A stretch of 56,569 nucleotides of DNA from Candidatus Intestinimonas stercoravium (GCA_019117605.1 DWZK01000082.1:1-56569), one strand, 5' to 3'. Shown: positions 33,185 to 41,467, counted from the stretch's first letter. The notes: a model not told the origin generated them from the letters alone. Numbers and translations are program-made.

Positions 33185-33817
33185 ATGGATACTATGATCA
33201 TCGGCATCGCCGGAGGGACCGGCTCGGGCAAGACCACCCTGACCCGCCGGCTCCAGGAGGAGTTCGGCGACCATGTCAGCGTACTTTTCCACGACAACTA
33301 TTACCGCTCCCACAGCGATATGTCCTACGAGGAGCGGGCAGCCCTCAACTACGACCATCCGGACGCCTTCGAGACCGACCGGATGATCCGGGACATCCAG
33401 GCCCTGCGGCGGGGGGAGACCGTCTGCTGCCCCGTGTACGACTACACCGTCCACGACCGCTCCAGCGAGACCATCGAGGTCAAGCCCACCAAGGTCATCA
33501 TCGTGGAGGGCATCCTGATCTTCGAGAACAAGGCTCTCCGGGACCTGATGGACATCAAGATCTTCGTGGACACCGACGCGGACGTGCGGATCCTCCGCCG
33601 CATCATGCGGGACGTGAAGAAGCGGGGCCGGAGCCTGGATTCGGTGGTGGAGCAGTATCTCACCACGGTCAAGCCCATGCACGAGCAGTTCGTGGAGCCC
33701 TCCAAGCGGTTCGCCGATATCGTGGTGCTGGAGGGCGGGCGGAACCTGGTGGCCCTGGATATGATCATCCAGCGCATCCGCAGCCATGTGGAGGGCGCGG
33801 AGGGGGACGAGGGCTGA
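33185..33817 (+). CDS. udk: Uridine kinase
   Basis: 210 residues. Phosphorylates uridine and cytidine to UMP and CMP in pyrimidine salvage. P-loop GGTGSGKTTL at ~11-20, substrate segment FHDNYYRSHSDMSYEERAAL, NYDHPDAFETD, and the family stretch CCPVYDYTVHDRS and KVIIVEGILIFE, followed by RRIMRDVKKRGR in the lid. Normal length. SD GGGAGGGG. Single-gene unit, divergent from EBP2. Confidence 0.95.
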   Translation: MDTMIIGIAGGTGSGKTTLTRRLQEEFGDHVSVLFHDNYYRSHSDMSYEERAALNYDHPDAFETDRMIRDIQALRRGETVCCPVYDYTVHDRSSETIEVKPTKVIIVEGILIFENKALRDLMDIKIFVDTDADVRILRRIMRDVKKRGRSLDSVVEQYLTTVKPMHEQFVEPSKRFADIVVLEGGRNLVALDMIIQRIRSHVEGAEGDEG

Positions 33818-33906
33818 CCCGGTCCAGGACTTGCCTCTCATGTCCGCCCCGGCCTGTGGCAAAAATAAAGATACATCCCGCCGCCTTATGAGAAGGAGGT
33901 ATCTCC

Positions 33907-34689
33907 ATGACCGGAAAGCTCCCGCTGTTCTTCTGCGCCCTGGCGGCCCTGTCTCTGGCCGCCTGCGCCCCGGCCGCCTCGCCGGCGGAGAGCGCCGCCC
34001 CCTCCCACGCGGCGGCGGCCGCCTCCGTCCCCTCTCCCTCTCCGCTGCCCGCAGAGAGCGCCCCGGCCGCCTCGCCGGCGGAGAGCGCCGCTCCCCCCAC
34101 GCCGGAGCCCTCTGACGTCCCCTCCGAGCCTTCGGATCTGCCCGCCTTCTCTCCGGCCCAGGCGTCGGAGGAGGCCGCCTGGATCCCCTGTGAGCAGGGG
34201 GCCCGCTTCGGCGGCGACCCGGAGGTGGACTGTCCCCTCGCGGTGTGGGATGCCCGGGTGGGGCTCAACGATCTGTCCGTCTCCTTCCTTCCCCAGGGGA
34301 ACGCCGACGCCATGAGCGCCTTCATCGATGCGGAGATCCGCATCCCTCCCACGGAGGTGACCTACGCCGAGGAGAACAGGGCCCTCCTCATCCGCATGGA
34401 GGGCGTGGTCCTGGATACCGGGGACCCCCGGGAGGCCGCCGGCAGCGACGACTGGGTCTATGACTTCATGGAGGAGTTCGGCCTGCCCCTCCCCGCCTCC
34501 TTCCCTATGGGCAGCCTGGGAGAGGACAACGGCTTCTTCCGCAACGCCGCTATCTCCAGCGACGGCACCGACACCCTCATCACCCTCCTCCTCACCGACC
34601 GGGCCGGGGAGCTGCGGGTGGAGAGCGGGACCCTGGACCGGGAGGGGATGCAGCCCTGGTTCCGGATCGTCTTCCAAGAGGCCCCCTGA
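33907..34689 (+). CDS. Lipoprotein with Pro/Ala/Ser-rich spacer
   Basis: 260 residues. Signal peptide with lipobox LAAC (Cys ~20). Residues ~22-80 are low-complexity and contain repeats of PAASPAESAAP, a likely cell-wall-spanning spacer. The remaining ~170 residues form a globular domain of unknown family (ESGTLDREGMQPWFRIVF near the end). Adhesive, substrate-binding or regulatory roles are all possible. SD AGAAGGAGG. A hairpin terminator lies just downstream, followed by the convergent Vsr gene. Confidence 0.75.
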   Translation: MTGKLPLFFCALAALSLAACAPAASPAESAAPSHAAAAASVPSPSPLPAESAPAASPAESAAPPTPEPSDVPSEPSDLPAFSPAQASEEAAWIPCEQGARFGGDPEVDCPLAVWDARVGLNDLSVSFLPQGNADAMSAFIDAEIRIPPTEVTYAEENRALLIRMEGVVLDTGDPREAAGSDDWVYDFMEEFGLPLPASFPMGSLGEDNGFFRNAAISSDGTDTLITLLLTDRAGELRVESGTLDREGMQPWFRIVFQEAP

Positions 34690-34704
34690 TACGAGAATGG
34701 ATAG

Positions 34705-34736
34705 GAGCGCCCCTCTGCCGCGGCAGAGGGGCGCTC
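34705..34736. terminator. Terminator between lipoprotein and Vsr genes
   Basis: GAGCGCCCCTCTGCCG is directly followed by its exact complement, a 16-bp perfect palindrome placed between convergent genes. Confidence 0.8.
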
Positions 34737-34744
34737 TTCCCGAT

Positions 34745-35227
34745 TCAACGCTCTTCATCTGGGCCCGGATCGGCCGGGCCCAGCGCCGCCTGCCGCTCCA
34801 CCAGCTGCTGGAGGACGATGTCCTCGATCTCCTCCACGCAGCCCTCCAGGTCGCGGAGCACCTCCTTCTCCCAAAAGTGCACAGGGATCCACCCCCGCTC
34901 CCGGAGGAGGGCGTCGTTCCTGGCGTCCCGCGCGATGTTCTCCTCGATCTTCTGGATCCAGTACTCCCGGTTGCGCTTGAGCCGTCCCTTCCGCTCCTCC
35001 CAGCCGTAGCCGTGCCAGAACTCCCCATCCACGAAGACGGCGATCTTTCGCGATGTGATCGCGATGTCGGGGGAGCCGGGGAGGGCCCGGTAGTTGAGCC
35101 GGTAGCGGTAGCCCCGGTGCCAGAGGGCCTTGGCCAGGGCGCTCTCCGCCTTCCCCTTCTTCAGGCGGACCCGGGACATCCGCTTTGAGGTCTCGGGGGT
35201 GGTGTCATAGCTCTTGGGATGCTTCAT
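34745..35227 (-). CDS. vsr: Very short patch repair (Vsr) endonuclease
   Basis: 160 residues, started at MKHPKSYDTTPETSKRMSRV; a longer frame upstream overlaps the endonuclease gene and looks non-coding. Vsr enzymes nick beside T:G mismatches made by deamination of 5-methylcytosine. Marks: the TSKRMSRVRLKKGKAE start, the RYRLNYRALPGSPDIAI strand with the catalytic Asp, FVDGEFWHGYGW, and NREYWIQKIEENIARDARND. It overlaps the endonuclease stop by 4 bases, so it is part of the restriction-modification operon. Confidence 0.92.
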   Translation of the reverse strand: MKHPKSYDTTPETSKRMSRVRLKKGKAESALAKALWHRGYRYRLNYRALPGSPDIAITSRKIAVFVDGEFWHGYGWEERKGRLKRNREYWIQKIEENIARDARNDALLRERGWIPVHFWEKEVLRDLEGCVEEIEDIVLQQLVERQAALGPADPGPDEER

Positions 35228-36798
35228 AGGTCCGGCACGCCTCCCAGCTCCGCCACCACAGCGGACCCCCGGAGCCACACATACTGGGGCAGCATCCGGA
35301 TCCCGTTCACCTTTTCGGTCTTGTGGCGGAGGGAGGAGTCCGTCCCCGACCCCCGGATGAACACCGGGTTCTCACTGCTCTTGAGGAAGTTGGGGGCGGA
35401 GCTCACCTCGCCGGAGCCGATCGTGACGGGAGAGCCGTCCCTCCTCCGCCTGGGGACGTCCACCAGGGTCCCCTCCAGCACCTTTTCCCGCGTGTCCTCC
35501 CACAGCCGCCGCACCGGGCCCTGGATGAACGCCTCGCTGAAGGTCAGCCGCTTGAAGCCCAGGAAGGTGTTCCTGGACAGGGGGCAGCTCTGCAGCGCCC
35601 GGCGCCCGGTGGCCGGATCCGTCACCCGCTCCCTGGGCGGCTCCTGGAAGCGGATGCACAGTAGGTCGTGTCCCGCGAAGTAGTCGTAGAGCGCCGAGTC
35701 CTCGAACTGGAAGGGCCGTACGGCGCCCTCTTCGTCCACGGCCTCCCGCTGGACCATCTCCGGGAAGTCGATGCGGAAGAGCTTCATGTCCTCCGTCCGG
35801 CCGCCCTCCGGGGTCACCGTGATGCTCTTGGCCACGATCCCGAACTTCTGGAACATCTCGATCTGGTCCAGCCGGGCCGACCTGCCGCCGAACATGGCCA
35901 CGGCGATCCGCTCGCAGATGTGCTTGCTCTCTCTGCCTGCGGCGCCCGCCAGCGGGACGCCCAGCCCGGCTGCCAGCTCTTCCACGGTCTTCCCCGCGTA
36001 CCGGGCGGTGAGCTCCCGGCACTTCCGGTCCACGTCGGAGATCACCGTATACCGGCCGGGCAGCTGCTCCAGCCGGTACCCGAAGTGCCGCATGATGATG
36101 GAGGACACCACCGCCTTCTTGAGGCGGAAGCGGGGCGGGAAGCGGGGCGCCAGGTCGATGAAGCTCAGCTTCGGGCGGAGCTCTCCGTGCACTTCGATGT
36201 ACTCCCGCTTGACGGCCTCCCTCCACGCCCTGTCCCTGGGGCCGGGGTGGTGGGAGAGGATGCGGGCCGCCAGGGCCCGCACATGCTCCCAGTCCTGCCG
36301 CAGGGCCTCCCGCTCCTCGGGGGAGAAGACGTGGAGCTCATAGCCCCTGATGGGGAAGCGGCGGTACTCATAGGGCTCCACCGGCCGATCCGAATCATAG
36401 TGGTAGTATACCAGCAGCATGTGCTCCAGCTTGTTCCAGAAGTGGGAGGTCTCGAAGCGCTGCTCCGGCAGGTCGTAGATCCCCACGGCGGTGATGGACA
36501 TGGGCTCCTTGGCCACGAAGTGGGGGGTGGGCTCCCGGTCGATGACCATGCCTGTGGATTTCAGCTCCGTCTTCGTCCGCTCCGCTCCCTCCAGGACCAC
36601 CAGGTCCGCCTCCTGCCTGCTGTCGGGCGCGTACCCCAGGACACACTGCTCGATCAGTGTGCCGACCACCCCTTTCTGCCGGCCGAAGGCCCTGACCTGC
36701 TGGAAGAGCCCCTTGTCGTCGATCTCCTCCAGGGTCCTGCCCAATATCCTGTCGAACCGCTCGATCAGATCCGCTCTCTCATAGATATGCTCCGGCAC
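35224..36798 (-). CDS. Sau3AI/MutH-family type II restriction endonuclease
   Basis: 524 residues, as expected for Sau3AI relatives, which carry two MutH-like domains. The N-terminal catalytic domain has the D-x(n)-ExK site in APDSRQEADLVVLEGAERTK...ELKSTG (residues ~56-80); a second MutH-like domain occupies roughly residues 290-510 and probably only binds DNA. Sau3AI cuts before GATC, so GATC is the likely target (family knowledge). The methylase gene lies 49 bases upstream and Vsr overlaps downstream. Confidence 0.85.
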   Translation of the reverse strand: MPEHIYERADLIERFDRILGRTLEEIDDKGLFQQVRAFGRQKGVVGTLIEQCVLGYAPDSRQEADLVVLEGAERTKTELKSTGMVIDREPTPHFVAKEPMSITAVGIYDLPEQRFETSHFWNKLEHMLLVYYHYDSDRPVEPYEYRRFPIRGYELHVFSPEEREALRQDWEHVRALAARILSHHPGPRDRAWREAVKREYIEVHGELRPKLSFIDLAPRFPPRFRLKKAVVSSIIMRHFGYRLEQLPGRYTVISDVDRKCRELTARYAGKTVEELAAGLGVPLAGAAGRESKHICERIAVAMFGGRSARLDQIEMFQKFGIVAKSITVTPEGGRTEDMKLFRIDFPEMVQREAVDEEGAVRPFQFEDSALYDYFAGHDLLCIRFQEPPRERVTDPATGRRALQSCPLSRNTFLGFKRLTFSEAFIQGPVRRLWEDTREKVLEGTLVDVPRRRRDGSPVTIGSGEVSSAPNFLKSSENPVFIRGSGTDSSLRHKTEKVNGIRMLPQYVWLRGSAVVAELGGVPDL

Positions 36799-36847
36799 GC
36801 AGGGTCCCTCCTTTGCAGAGATGCCGCTCTCGGCTGTCCCGATGGAC

Positions 36848-38062
36848 TTACGGCTCGGCCGCGATCACCTGGTCCAGTATCCGGCCCATCCGGGTGATCA
36901 TGGGCACCACCAGGGCGTTCCCCATACAGAAATACCGCATCCGGTCCGGCATCCCCTCGGTCCACCCATCGTCGAAGCCCTGGAGGCGCTCCGCCTCCAC
37001 GGGGGTCAGCAGGCGGAGCCGCCCGGTGCCCGGGTCGGAGACCACATGGGTGGAGCGGTTCAGGGTCGACTCGCTGGTGAGCATGGTCCGCCCCGGCCGG
37101 TCCCAGGGGTCGGGGAAGGCGATGGGCCCCTCGGAGAACACATACTCGTGGCCGTTGGCCGACTTCCGGGGCACCTTCTTGGCCCCCTTCAGATAGGTCC
37201 ACTTGGCCAGCTTGTCCCCGGGGATATAGTACTTCTCCTCCACGTCCCGCTGGAGGATCCGCCCCAGGTGGACCGGCTCCTCCTCCGCCTCCAGCACCTT
37301 GGCTGTGTAGACGGCGCCCCCGTGCATATATCCGGCGTTCTGGAAGGGGAAGGCGAAGCGGTCGCTCACCTCCACCAGGTCCTCCCCCAGCTCTGTGGAG
37401 GCGATCTTCCCCATCTCCCGGATCGGGAAGGCCCGGGCCAGCAGGCCCCCGCTCCCGATGAGCCCCGCCGGGTCCGCCCCCGCCATGGCCGCGCCGTAGC
37501 GGGTGTCGTCCCGGTAGGCGAAGAGGAAGGTGCGGCGGCGGCGCTGGGCTCCGCCGTATTGGGCGGCGTTCACCACCCGCCACTCCGCGCTGTAGCCCAG
37601 CTGGGCCAGGCAGGCCAGGATCATGCCCATGTCCCGGCCCCGCTGCTTGGCCGGGGACTTCAGCAGCCGGTCCACGTTCTCGAAGAGGCAGAAGGGGGGC
37701 CGCTTGGCGATCATGGTGTCCCGGATCTGCCACCACAGGACCCCCTTCTTCCCCTCGATCCCCTGGGAAGAGGCCAGGGTGTGGGCCACGCTGTAATCCT
37801 GGCAGGGGAACCCCCCCACCAGAAGAGCGTGGTCCGGGATCAGGTCCTTGTCCACGGTGCTGATGTCCTCGCCGGTGTGGAAGCCGCCGGCCATATCCGC
37901 GCTCTCTCCGTAGTGGCGCACATAGCAGTCGTGGGCCCACTGGGTCCTGGCCCCCGGCTCCCACTGGGAGAACCAGACCGTCTCCCAGCCGGAGCCCAGC
38001 CTGTCGAAGCCCAGGCGGAACCCGCCCACCCCGGCAAACAGCTCACAGATCGTCTTTTGCAT
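36848..38062 (-). CDS. DNA cytosine-5 methyltransferase
   Basis: 404 residues. Conserved motifs in order: I ICELFAGVGGFRLGF, IV GGFPCQDYSVA with the catalytic cysteine (~88), VI LFENVDRLL, VIII QRRRRTFLF, a target-recognition region around 230-330, then IX/X LTPVEAERLQGFDDGWTEG and YFCMGNALVVPMI. Together with the Sau3AI-like nuclease and Vsr it forms a complete restriction-modification-repair operon. The likely product is GAT-5mC (inferred from the nuclease family). First gene of the operon. Confidence 0.93.
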   Translation of the reverse strand: MQKTICELFAGVGGFRLGFDRLGSGWETVWFSQWEPGARTQWAHDCYVRHYGESADMAGGFHTGEDISTVDKDLIPDHALLVGGFPCQDYSVAHTLASSQGIEGKKGVLWWQIRDTMIAKRPPFCLFENVDRLLKSPAKQRGRDMGMILACLAQLGYSAEWRVVNAAQYGGAQRRRRTFLFAYRDDTRYGAAMAGADPAGLIGSGGLLARAFPIREMGKIASTELGEDLVEVSDRFAFPFQNAGYMHGGAVYTAKVLEAEEEPVHLGRILQRDVEEKYYIPGDKLAKWTYLKGAKKVPRKSANGHEYVFSEGPIAFPDPWDRPGRTMLTSESTLNRSTHVVSDPGTGRLRLLTPVEAERLQGFDDGWTEGMPDRMRYFCMGNALVVPMITRMGRILDQVIAAEP

Positions 38063-38178
38063 AAAGCCCTCCTTATGACCGCGGCCTGCCGCGGCCAGTC
38101 CGCTCGTTCTCTGATCGGCCGGAACGGTCGGTCCCCTGTTCCCACCGGCAGCCGCCGGATCGTGGCCTACATCCGTTC

Positions 38179-38187
38179 AGTATACCA
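38179..38187 (-). promoter_or_regulatory. Extended -10 promoter for the restriction-modification operon
   Basis: On the minus strand TGGTATACT, an extended -10 with no good -35, about 120 bases before the methylase gene. A GATC lies just upstream, so its own methylation could modulate it. Confidence 0.4.
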
Positions 38188-38267
38188 TGATCGGGTCCAC
38201 AAATCACCTGCTATATCTGCACGATCTCGGGCCCCCGCGGCGGGAGCGTCCGCGCGATAAGACGAAA

Positions 38268-38292
38268 AGCCCGCCGTACGGGACGGCGGGCT
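38268..38292 (-). terminator. Terminator of the CoA-transferase operon
   Basis: AGCCCGCCGT pairs with ACGGCGGGCT; the minus strand continues TTTTCG. It also insulates the restriction-modification operon from upstream transcription. Confidence 0.85.
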
Positions 38293-38334
38293 CCAGGCTG
38301 CCGAAAGGCAGGCCGCTGTGCGGGAGGCGGGGGA

Positions 38335-38979
38335 TCACTCCTCCATCTCTCTCAGGTCCGGCGCGACGTGGAGGACGGGCTCTACCGCGGCCTGGATCTC
38401 CGCCACCGTGTGGCCTCTCCTGAGCTCGGAGAGCACCAGCCCCTCTTCGGTCACATCGATCACACACCGCTCGGTGACGATGTGGTCCACGCACTCCACC
38501 GCCGTCAGGGGATAGGTGCACGCCTCGACGATCTTCGGGGCGCCGTCCTTGGTCGTGAGCTCCATGGCCACGATGACCTTCTTGGCCCCATTGCACAGGT
38601 CCATGGCGCCCCCCATGCCGAAGGCCCGGCCGGGGGCGGCCCAGTTGGCCAGGTCCCCCCTGGCGGAGACCTGAAGGGCTCCCAGCACCGTGGCGGCCAG
38701 GCGTCCGGAGCGGATGATGCCGAAGGACATGGCCACGTCGAAGGCGCTGCTGCCCGGCACAGGCACGAAATTCAACCCGCCGGCGTTGGCGTACCGCTCC
38801 GTGACCATGAGGCCCTCCGCCTTTGGCCCGATGCCGATGAAGCCGTTCTCGCTCTGGAAGAGCACCCCGGGGGCGGCATAGCTCCCGCACAGGCTGGGGA
38901 TCCCGATGCCCAGGTTCACTACATCACCGCTCTTGAAATAGCGGGCGGCCCGCTTCGCGATCAGATCTCGGTCGTTCAT
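38335..38979 (-). CDS. 3-oxoacid/acyl CoA-transferase subunit B
   Basis: 214 residues. Contains VNLGIGIPSLCGSY, the catalytic glutamate in FQSENGFIGIGPK (about residue 44), a GGAMDLCNGAKKVIVAM segment and the late TERCVIDVTEEG and LSELRRGHTVAEI strands, all typical of the β subunit of acetate/acetoacetate-type CoA-transferases. It follows subunit A by 13 bases. It would move CoA between acids, plausibly activating the acids handled by modules 1 and 2, but the acceptor cannot be read from sequence. Confidence 0.93.
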   Translation of the reverse strand: MNDRDLIAKRAARYFKSGDVVNLGIGIPSLCGSYAAPGVLFQSENGFIGIGPKAEGLMVTERYANAGGLNFVPVPGSSAFDVAMSFGIIRSGRLAATVLGALQVSARGDLANWAAPGRAFGMGGAMDLCNGAKKVIVAMELTTKDGAPKIVEACTYPLTAVECVDHIVTERCVIDVTEEGLVLSELRRGHTVAEIQAAVEPVLHVAPDLREMEE

Positions 38980-38992
38980 ATCTCTTCCCTCC

Positions 38993-39646
38993 TCACACCA
39001 GGATCATATCGATGAACACGCCGGGCACGCCCACCTCATCCGGCCCGATCTCTCCCAGGTCGCAGAAGTGGTCGCACTCCACGATGGACAGGCCGGCACA
39101 GGTGGCGATGACCGGATGGGATGCGTGGCCGCTGCTGCCGCTGTAGGACAGGTTCCCCAGGGGGTCGGCCCGGCGGCAGCGGGTCACGGCGATGTCGGCC
39201 CGGAGGGCGGGCTCCAGCAGGTACCGCTCCCCGCCGATCTCCACGGTCTGCTGTCCCTCCTCCACCACGGTGCCCAGGCCGGTCTTCGTGAGCGCGCCCC
39301 CCAGGCCCAGCCCGCCGCAGCGGAGGCGCTCGATGAAGCTCCCCATAGGGTCCAGCTCCACCTCCAGCCGGCCGGACTGGATACGCTGGTCAGTAAGGGG
39401 ATCGGTGCCCACATGGGTGGTGATCATCCGGTCCACCCGCCCCGCCTGGATGAGGCGGCTCACGCCGATATCCGGGTCGCTGGAGTCGATGGAGTAGATG
39501 CACAGATGCCGGGCGCCGCTCTCCAATATGCAGTCGATCAGCCGCTCCGGCATGTATTGGGCGGTCTGGCCGCCGATGGCGATGGTCTGTCCGTCCCTGA
39601 ACTGGGCGACGATCTCTTCTCTTTTCCGCACTTTGCTTCGTTCCAT
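38993..39646 (-). CDS. CoA-transferase subunit A
   Basis: 217 residues from MERSKVRKREEIVAQFRDGQ; SD GGGAGGA is 5 bases upstream, better than an ATG 24 bases earlier. Motifs: a GQTIAIGG loop replacing the usual MIGGF, SFIERLRCGGLGLGGALTKT with the oxyanion region GLGT, and a RCRRADPLGNLSYSGSS segment. Forms the α subunit with the next gene. Its sigma-54 promoter lies about 125 bases upstream. Confidence 0.92.
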   Translation of the reverse strand: MERSKVRKREEIVAQFRDGQTIAIGGQTAQYMPERLIDCILESGARHLCIYSIDSSDPDIGVSRLIQAGRVDRMITTHVGTDPLTDQRIQSGRLEVELDPMGSFIERLRCGGLGLGGALTKTGLGTVVEEGQQTVEIGGERYLLEPALRADIAVTRCRRADPLGNLSYSGSSGHASHPVIATCAGLSIVECDHFCDLGEIGPDEVGVPGVFIDMILV

Positions 39647-39782
39647 AGGGTCCTCCCTCATGCGCTCCAAGGTCCGTGCGCCGCTCCGGCGGACGTCCGG
39701 CGGAGCGCATGAGCCGATACCTCCTTATTTCTCGTGTCCAGAACGCCGCTCCGGATCGGCGCTCTGGCACCTTTATTGGAAA

Positions 39783-39797
39783 GCAAAGAGCGTGCCA
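39783..39797 (-). promoter_or_regulatory. Sigma-54 promoter of the CoA-transferase operon
   Basis: On the minus strand TGGCACGCTCTTTGC with the exact 10-base GG-GC spacing. Start expected near 39771. Confidence 0.9.
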
Positions 39798-39865
39798 GAT
39801 CTTCCATCTTCCCTGTACCCGTTGGGACAGAAGGGATACAGCCGTGCCCCCCTGTCTCTGCGCCT

Positions 39866-39895
39866 GCCAGATGATGCAAAAATACATCGTCTGGC
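39866..39895. promoter_or_regulatory. 30-bp dyad, candidate EBP3 binding site
   Basis: GCCAGATGATG and CATCGTCTGGC are complementary except one position and flank an 8-base AT-rich centre. It is centred about 110 bases upstream of the expected start, a normal place for a sigma-54 activator site. A further ATGATGCA copy lies at 39905. Confidence 0.65.
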
Positions 39896-39909
39896 TGCTG
39901 AAAAATGAT

Positions 39910-39951
39910 GCAAAGCCCCATCGATGCGTTCCTGCATCGACGGGGCTTTGC
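39910..39951 (-). terminator. Terminator of EBP3
   Basis: GCAAAGCCCC-A-TCGATGC pairs with GCATCGA-C-GGGGCTTTGC, one mismatch. It separates the activator gene from its presumed target promoter, as in the other modules. Confidence 0.8.
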
Positions 39952-39988
39952 TCTGCCGTTCCGGATACCGGCCGGGCTCCCGGGGGGA

Positions 39989-41293
39989 TCACAGGCCGTA
40001 TCTCTGTTTTTTCCGCACGACGGTGGACTGGTCCGTCTTTAGGATCTTCGCCGCCTGATAGGTGCTCTTGCACTTTTTCAGCACGTCCGCGAGGAGCTTC
40101 CGCTCGCAGAGCTCCATATACCCCTTCAGAGAGAAGCCCTCCGGGTCGTACTGATAGACGCTGCTCCAATCCACCGGATAGATCTCCAGGGCTTTCTCCG
40201 GCGGGGGCGCTCCGCCCAAGAGGGGCTCCGGGACCTGGCCGATCTCCAGCACACCGCTGGCGCTGGTCACCACCAGGCGCTCCACCACGTTCTTCAGCTC
40301 CCGCACGTTCCCCGGCCAGTCATAGCGCTGGAAGCGGTCCAGCACCTGGCGCCGGAACACCTTCATCCGGCCGTACCGCTTGCAGTAGAGATCCAGGAAA
40401 TAGAGGGCCAGAGGGATGATGTCCTCCCTGCGGTCCCGCAGGGGCGGCACCTTCAGAGGGACCACGTTGAGTCGGTAATAGAGGTCGGCGCGGAAGGCGC
40501 CCCGCTCCACGCAGGCCTCCAGATCCCGGTTGGAGGCGGCCAGCAGGCGGAAGTCGATCTCCCGTTCCCTGACCGCGCCCAGGCGCTTGCTCCGGCGGCT
40601 CTCCAGCACCCGGAGCAGCTTCCCCTGGAGGACCAGGGGCATGGAGTCGATCTCGTCCAGGAAGAGGGTCCCGCCGTCGGCGGTCTCGATCAGGCCGGCC
40701 TTCCCCGTGCTCAGCGCCCCGGTGAAGGCCCCCTTCTCGTAGCCGAAGAGCTCCGCCTCCAACAGGGCCTCCGGCAGGGCGGCGCAGTTGATCTCCACCA
40801 GGGGCCGGTCCGCCCGGCGGCTGGTCCGGTGGATATAGCCGGCCATCACCTCTTTGCCGCTGCCCGTCTCCCCCTGGAGCAGCACCGTGGCGTCGGTGAC
40901 CGCCACCTGGGCCGCCATGTCCAGCAGCCGCTTCATGGGCGCGCTCTCGGCGATGAGGGCCCCTCCCTCCCCGTCCCCCGCCGCGTCCGGCCCCGGCACC
41001 TCGACGGCGTTCTCGTCCTCGTGCAGGATGGCCTGCTCATAGTTCTTCCGCAGGATGTCCAGCCGGATCATCTCCACCAGCACATAGGCGATCTCGCCCT
41101 GGCCGTCGAAGATCGGCGTGGCCACCGCCAGCTGCCGGTAGCGGTAGCCCTTGGGGGTGACCACGTTGTTGACGATGGAGGTCCGCCGCTTCTGCTCGAA
41201 GGCCAGCACCGCCACGCTGTCGGAGACACACCCCTCTGGGATCAGCCGGAAGGCGTTGAAGGTGGATACCTCCTCCCTGGTCGGAAGCGCACA
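39989..41293 (-). pseudogene. Sigma-54 activator EBP3, 5'-truncated
   Basis: The frame is open from just after a TGA at 41294-41296 and shows homology from [20 protein letters not shown] onward: the second half of a PAS domain, an AAA+ domain with canonical Walker [30 protein letters not shown], and a C-terminal HTH ([20 protein letters not shown]). The first ~80 PAS residues are missing. No ATG precedes the homology; the first usable start is a GTG at 41215 with poor SD spacing. Sequence upstream of ~41290 is unrelated. The gene may be inactive, or express a constitutive activator lacking its sensor. It lies directly upstream of the CoA-transferase operon. Confidence 0.85.
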
Positions 41294-41312
41294 TCATGTA
41301 GGAGGCAGTGGG

Positions 41313-41435
41313 ATGTCGGAGAGGAAACGCTGGATCGATGCCGTCAAAGATGACGGTGTGAAGCAGACGGCGAAACACCAGGACCAGGGGCACAGCGCCA
41401 GGAAGCAGCCTCTGGGGCCCAATACCAAGCGGTAG
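41313..41435 (+). CDS. Possible 40-residue basic small protein
   Basis: MSERKRWIDAVKDDGVKQTA, then KHQDQGHSARKQPLGPNTKR. AGGAGG lies 8 bases before the ATG, a textbook spacing. Highly hydrophilic, with no cysteine pair or membrane helix. No family recognised; the SD and charge pattern are the only support. Confidence 0.4.
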   Translation: MSERKRWIDAVKDDGVKQTAKHQDQGHSARKQPLGPNTKR

Positions 41436-41467
41436 CCGCGGCCCGAAGCCGGGCCCACAGGGCAGAG

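Noticed and set aside
34021-34110. Tandem DNA repeat in the lipoprotein gene as mobile element
   Set aside because: The repeat encodes an in-frame PAASPAESAAP spacer typical of lipoprotein stalks; there are no terminal inverted repeats or transposase.
39765-39779. Plus-strand TGGCACCTTTATTGG resembling a sigma-54 promoter
   Set aside because: The -12 element reads TTGG rather than TTGC, and no plus-strand gene follows. It is probably the mirror half of an inverted repeat with the real promoter (TCTGGCAC and GTGCCAGA).
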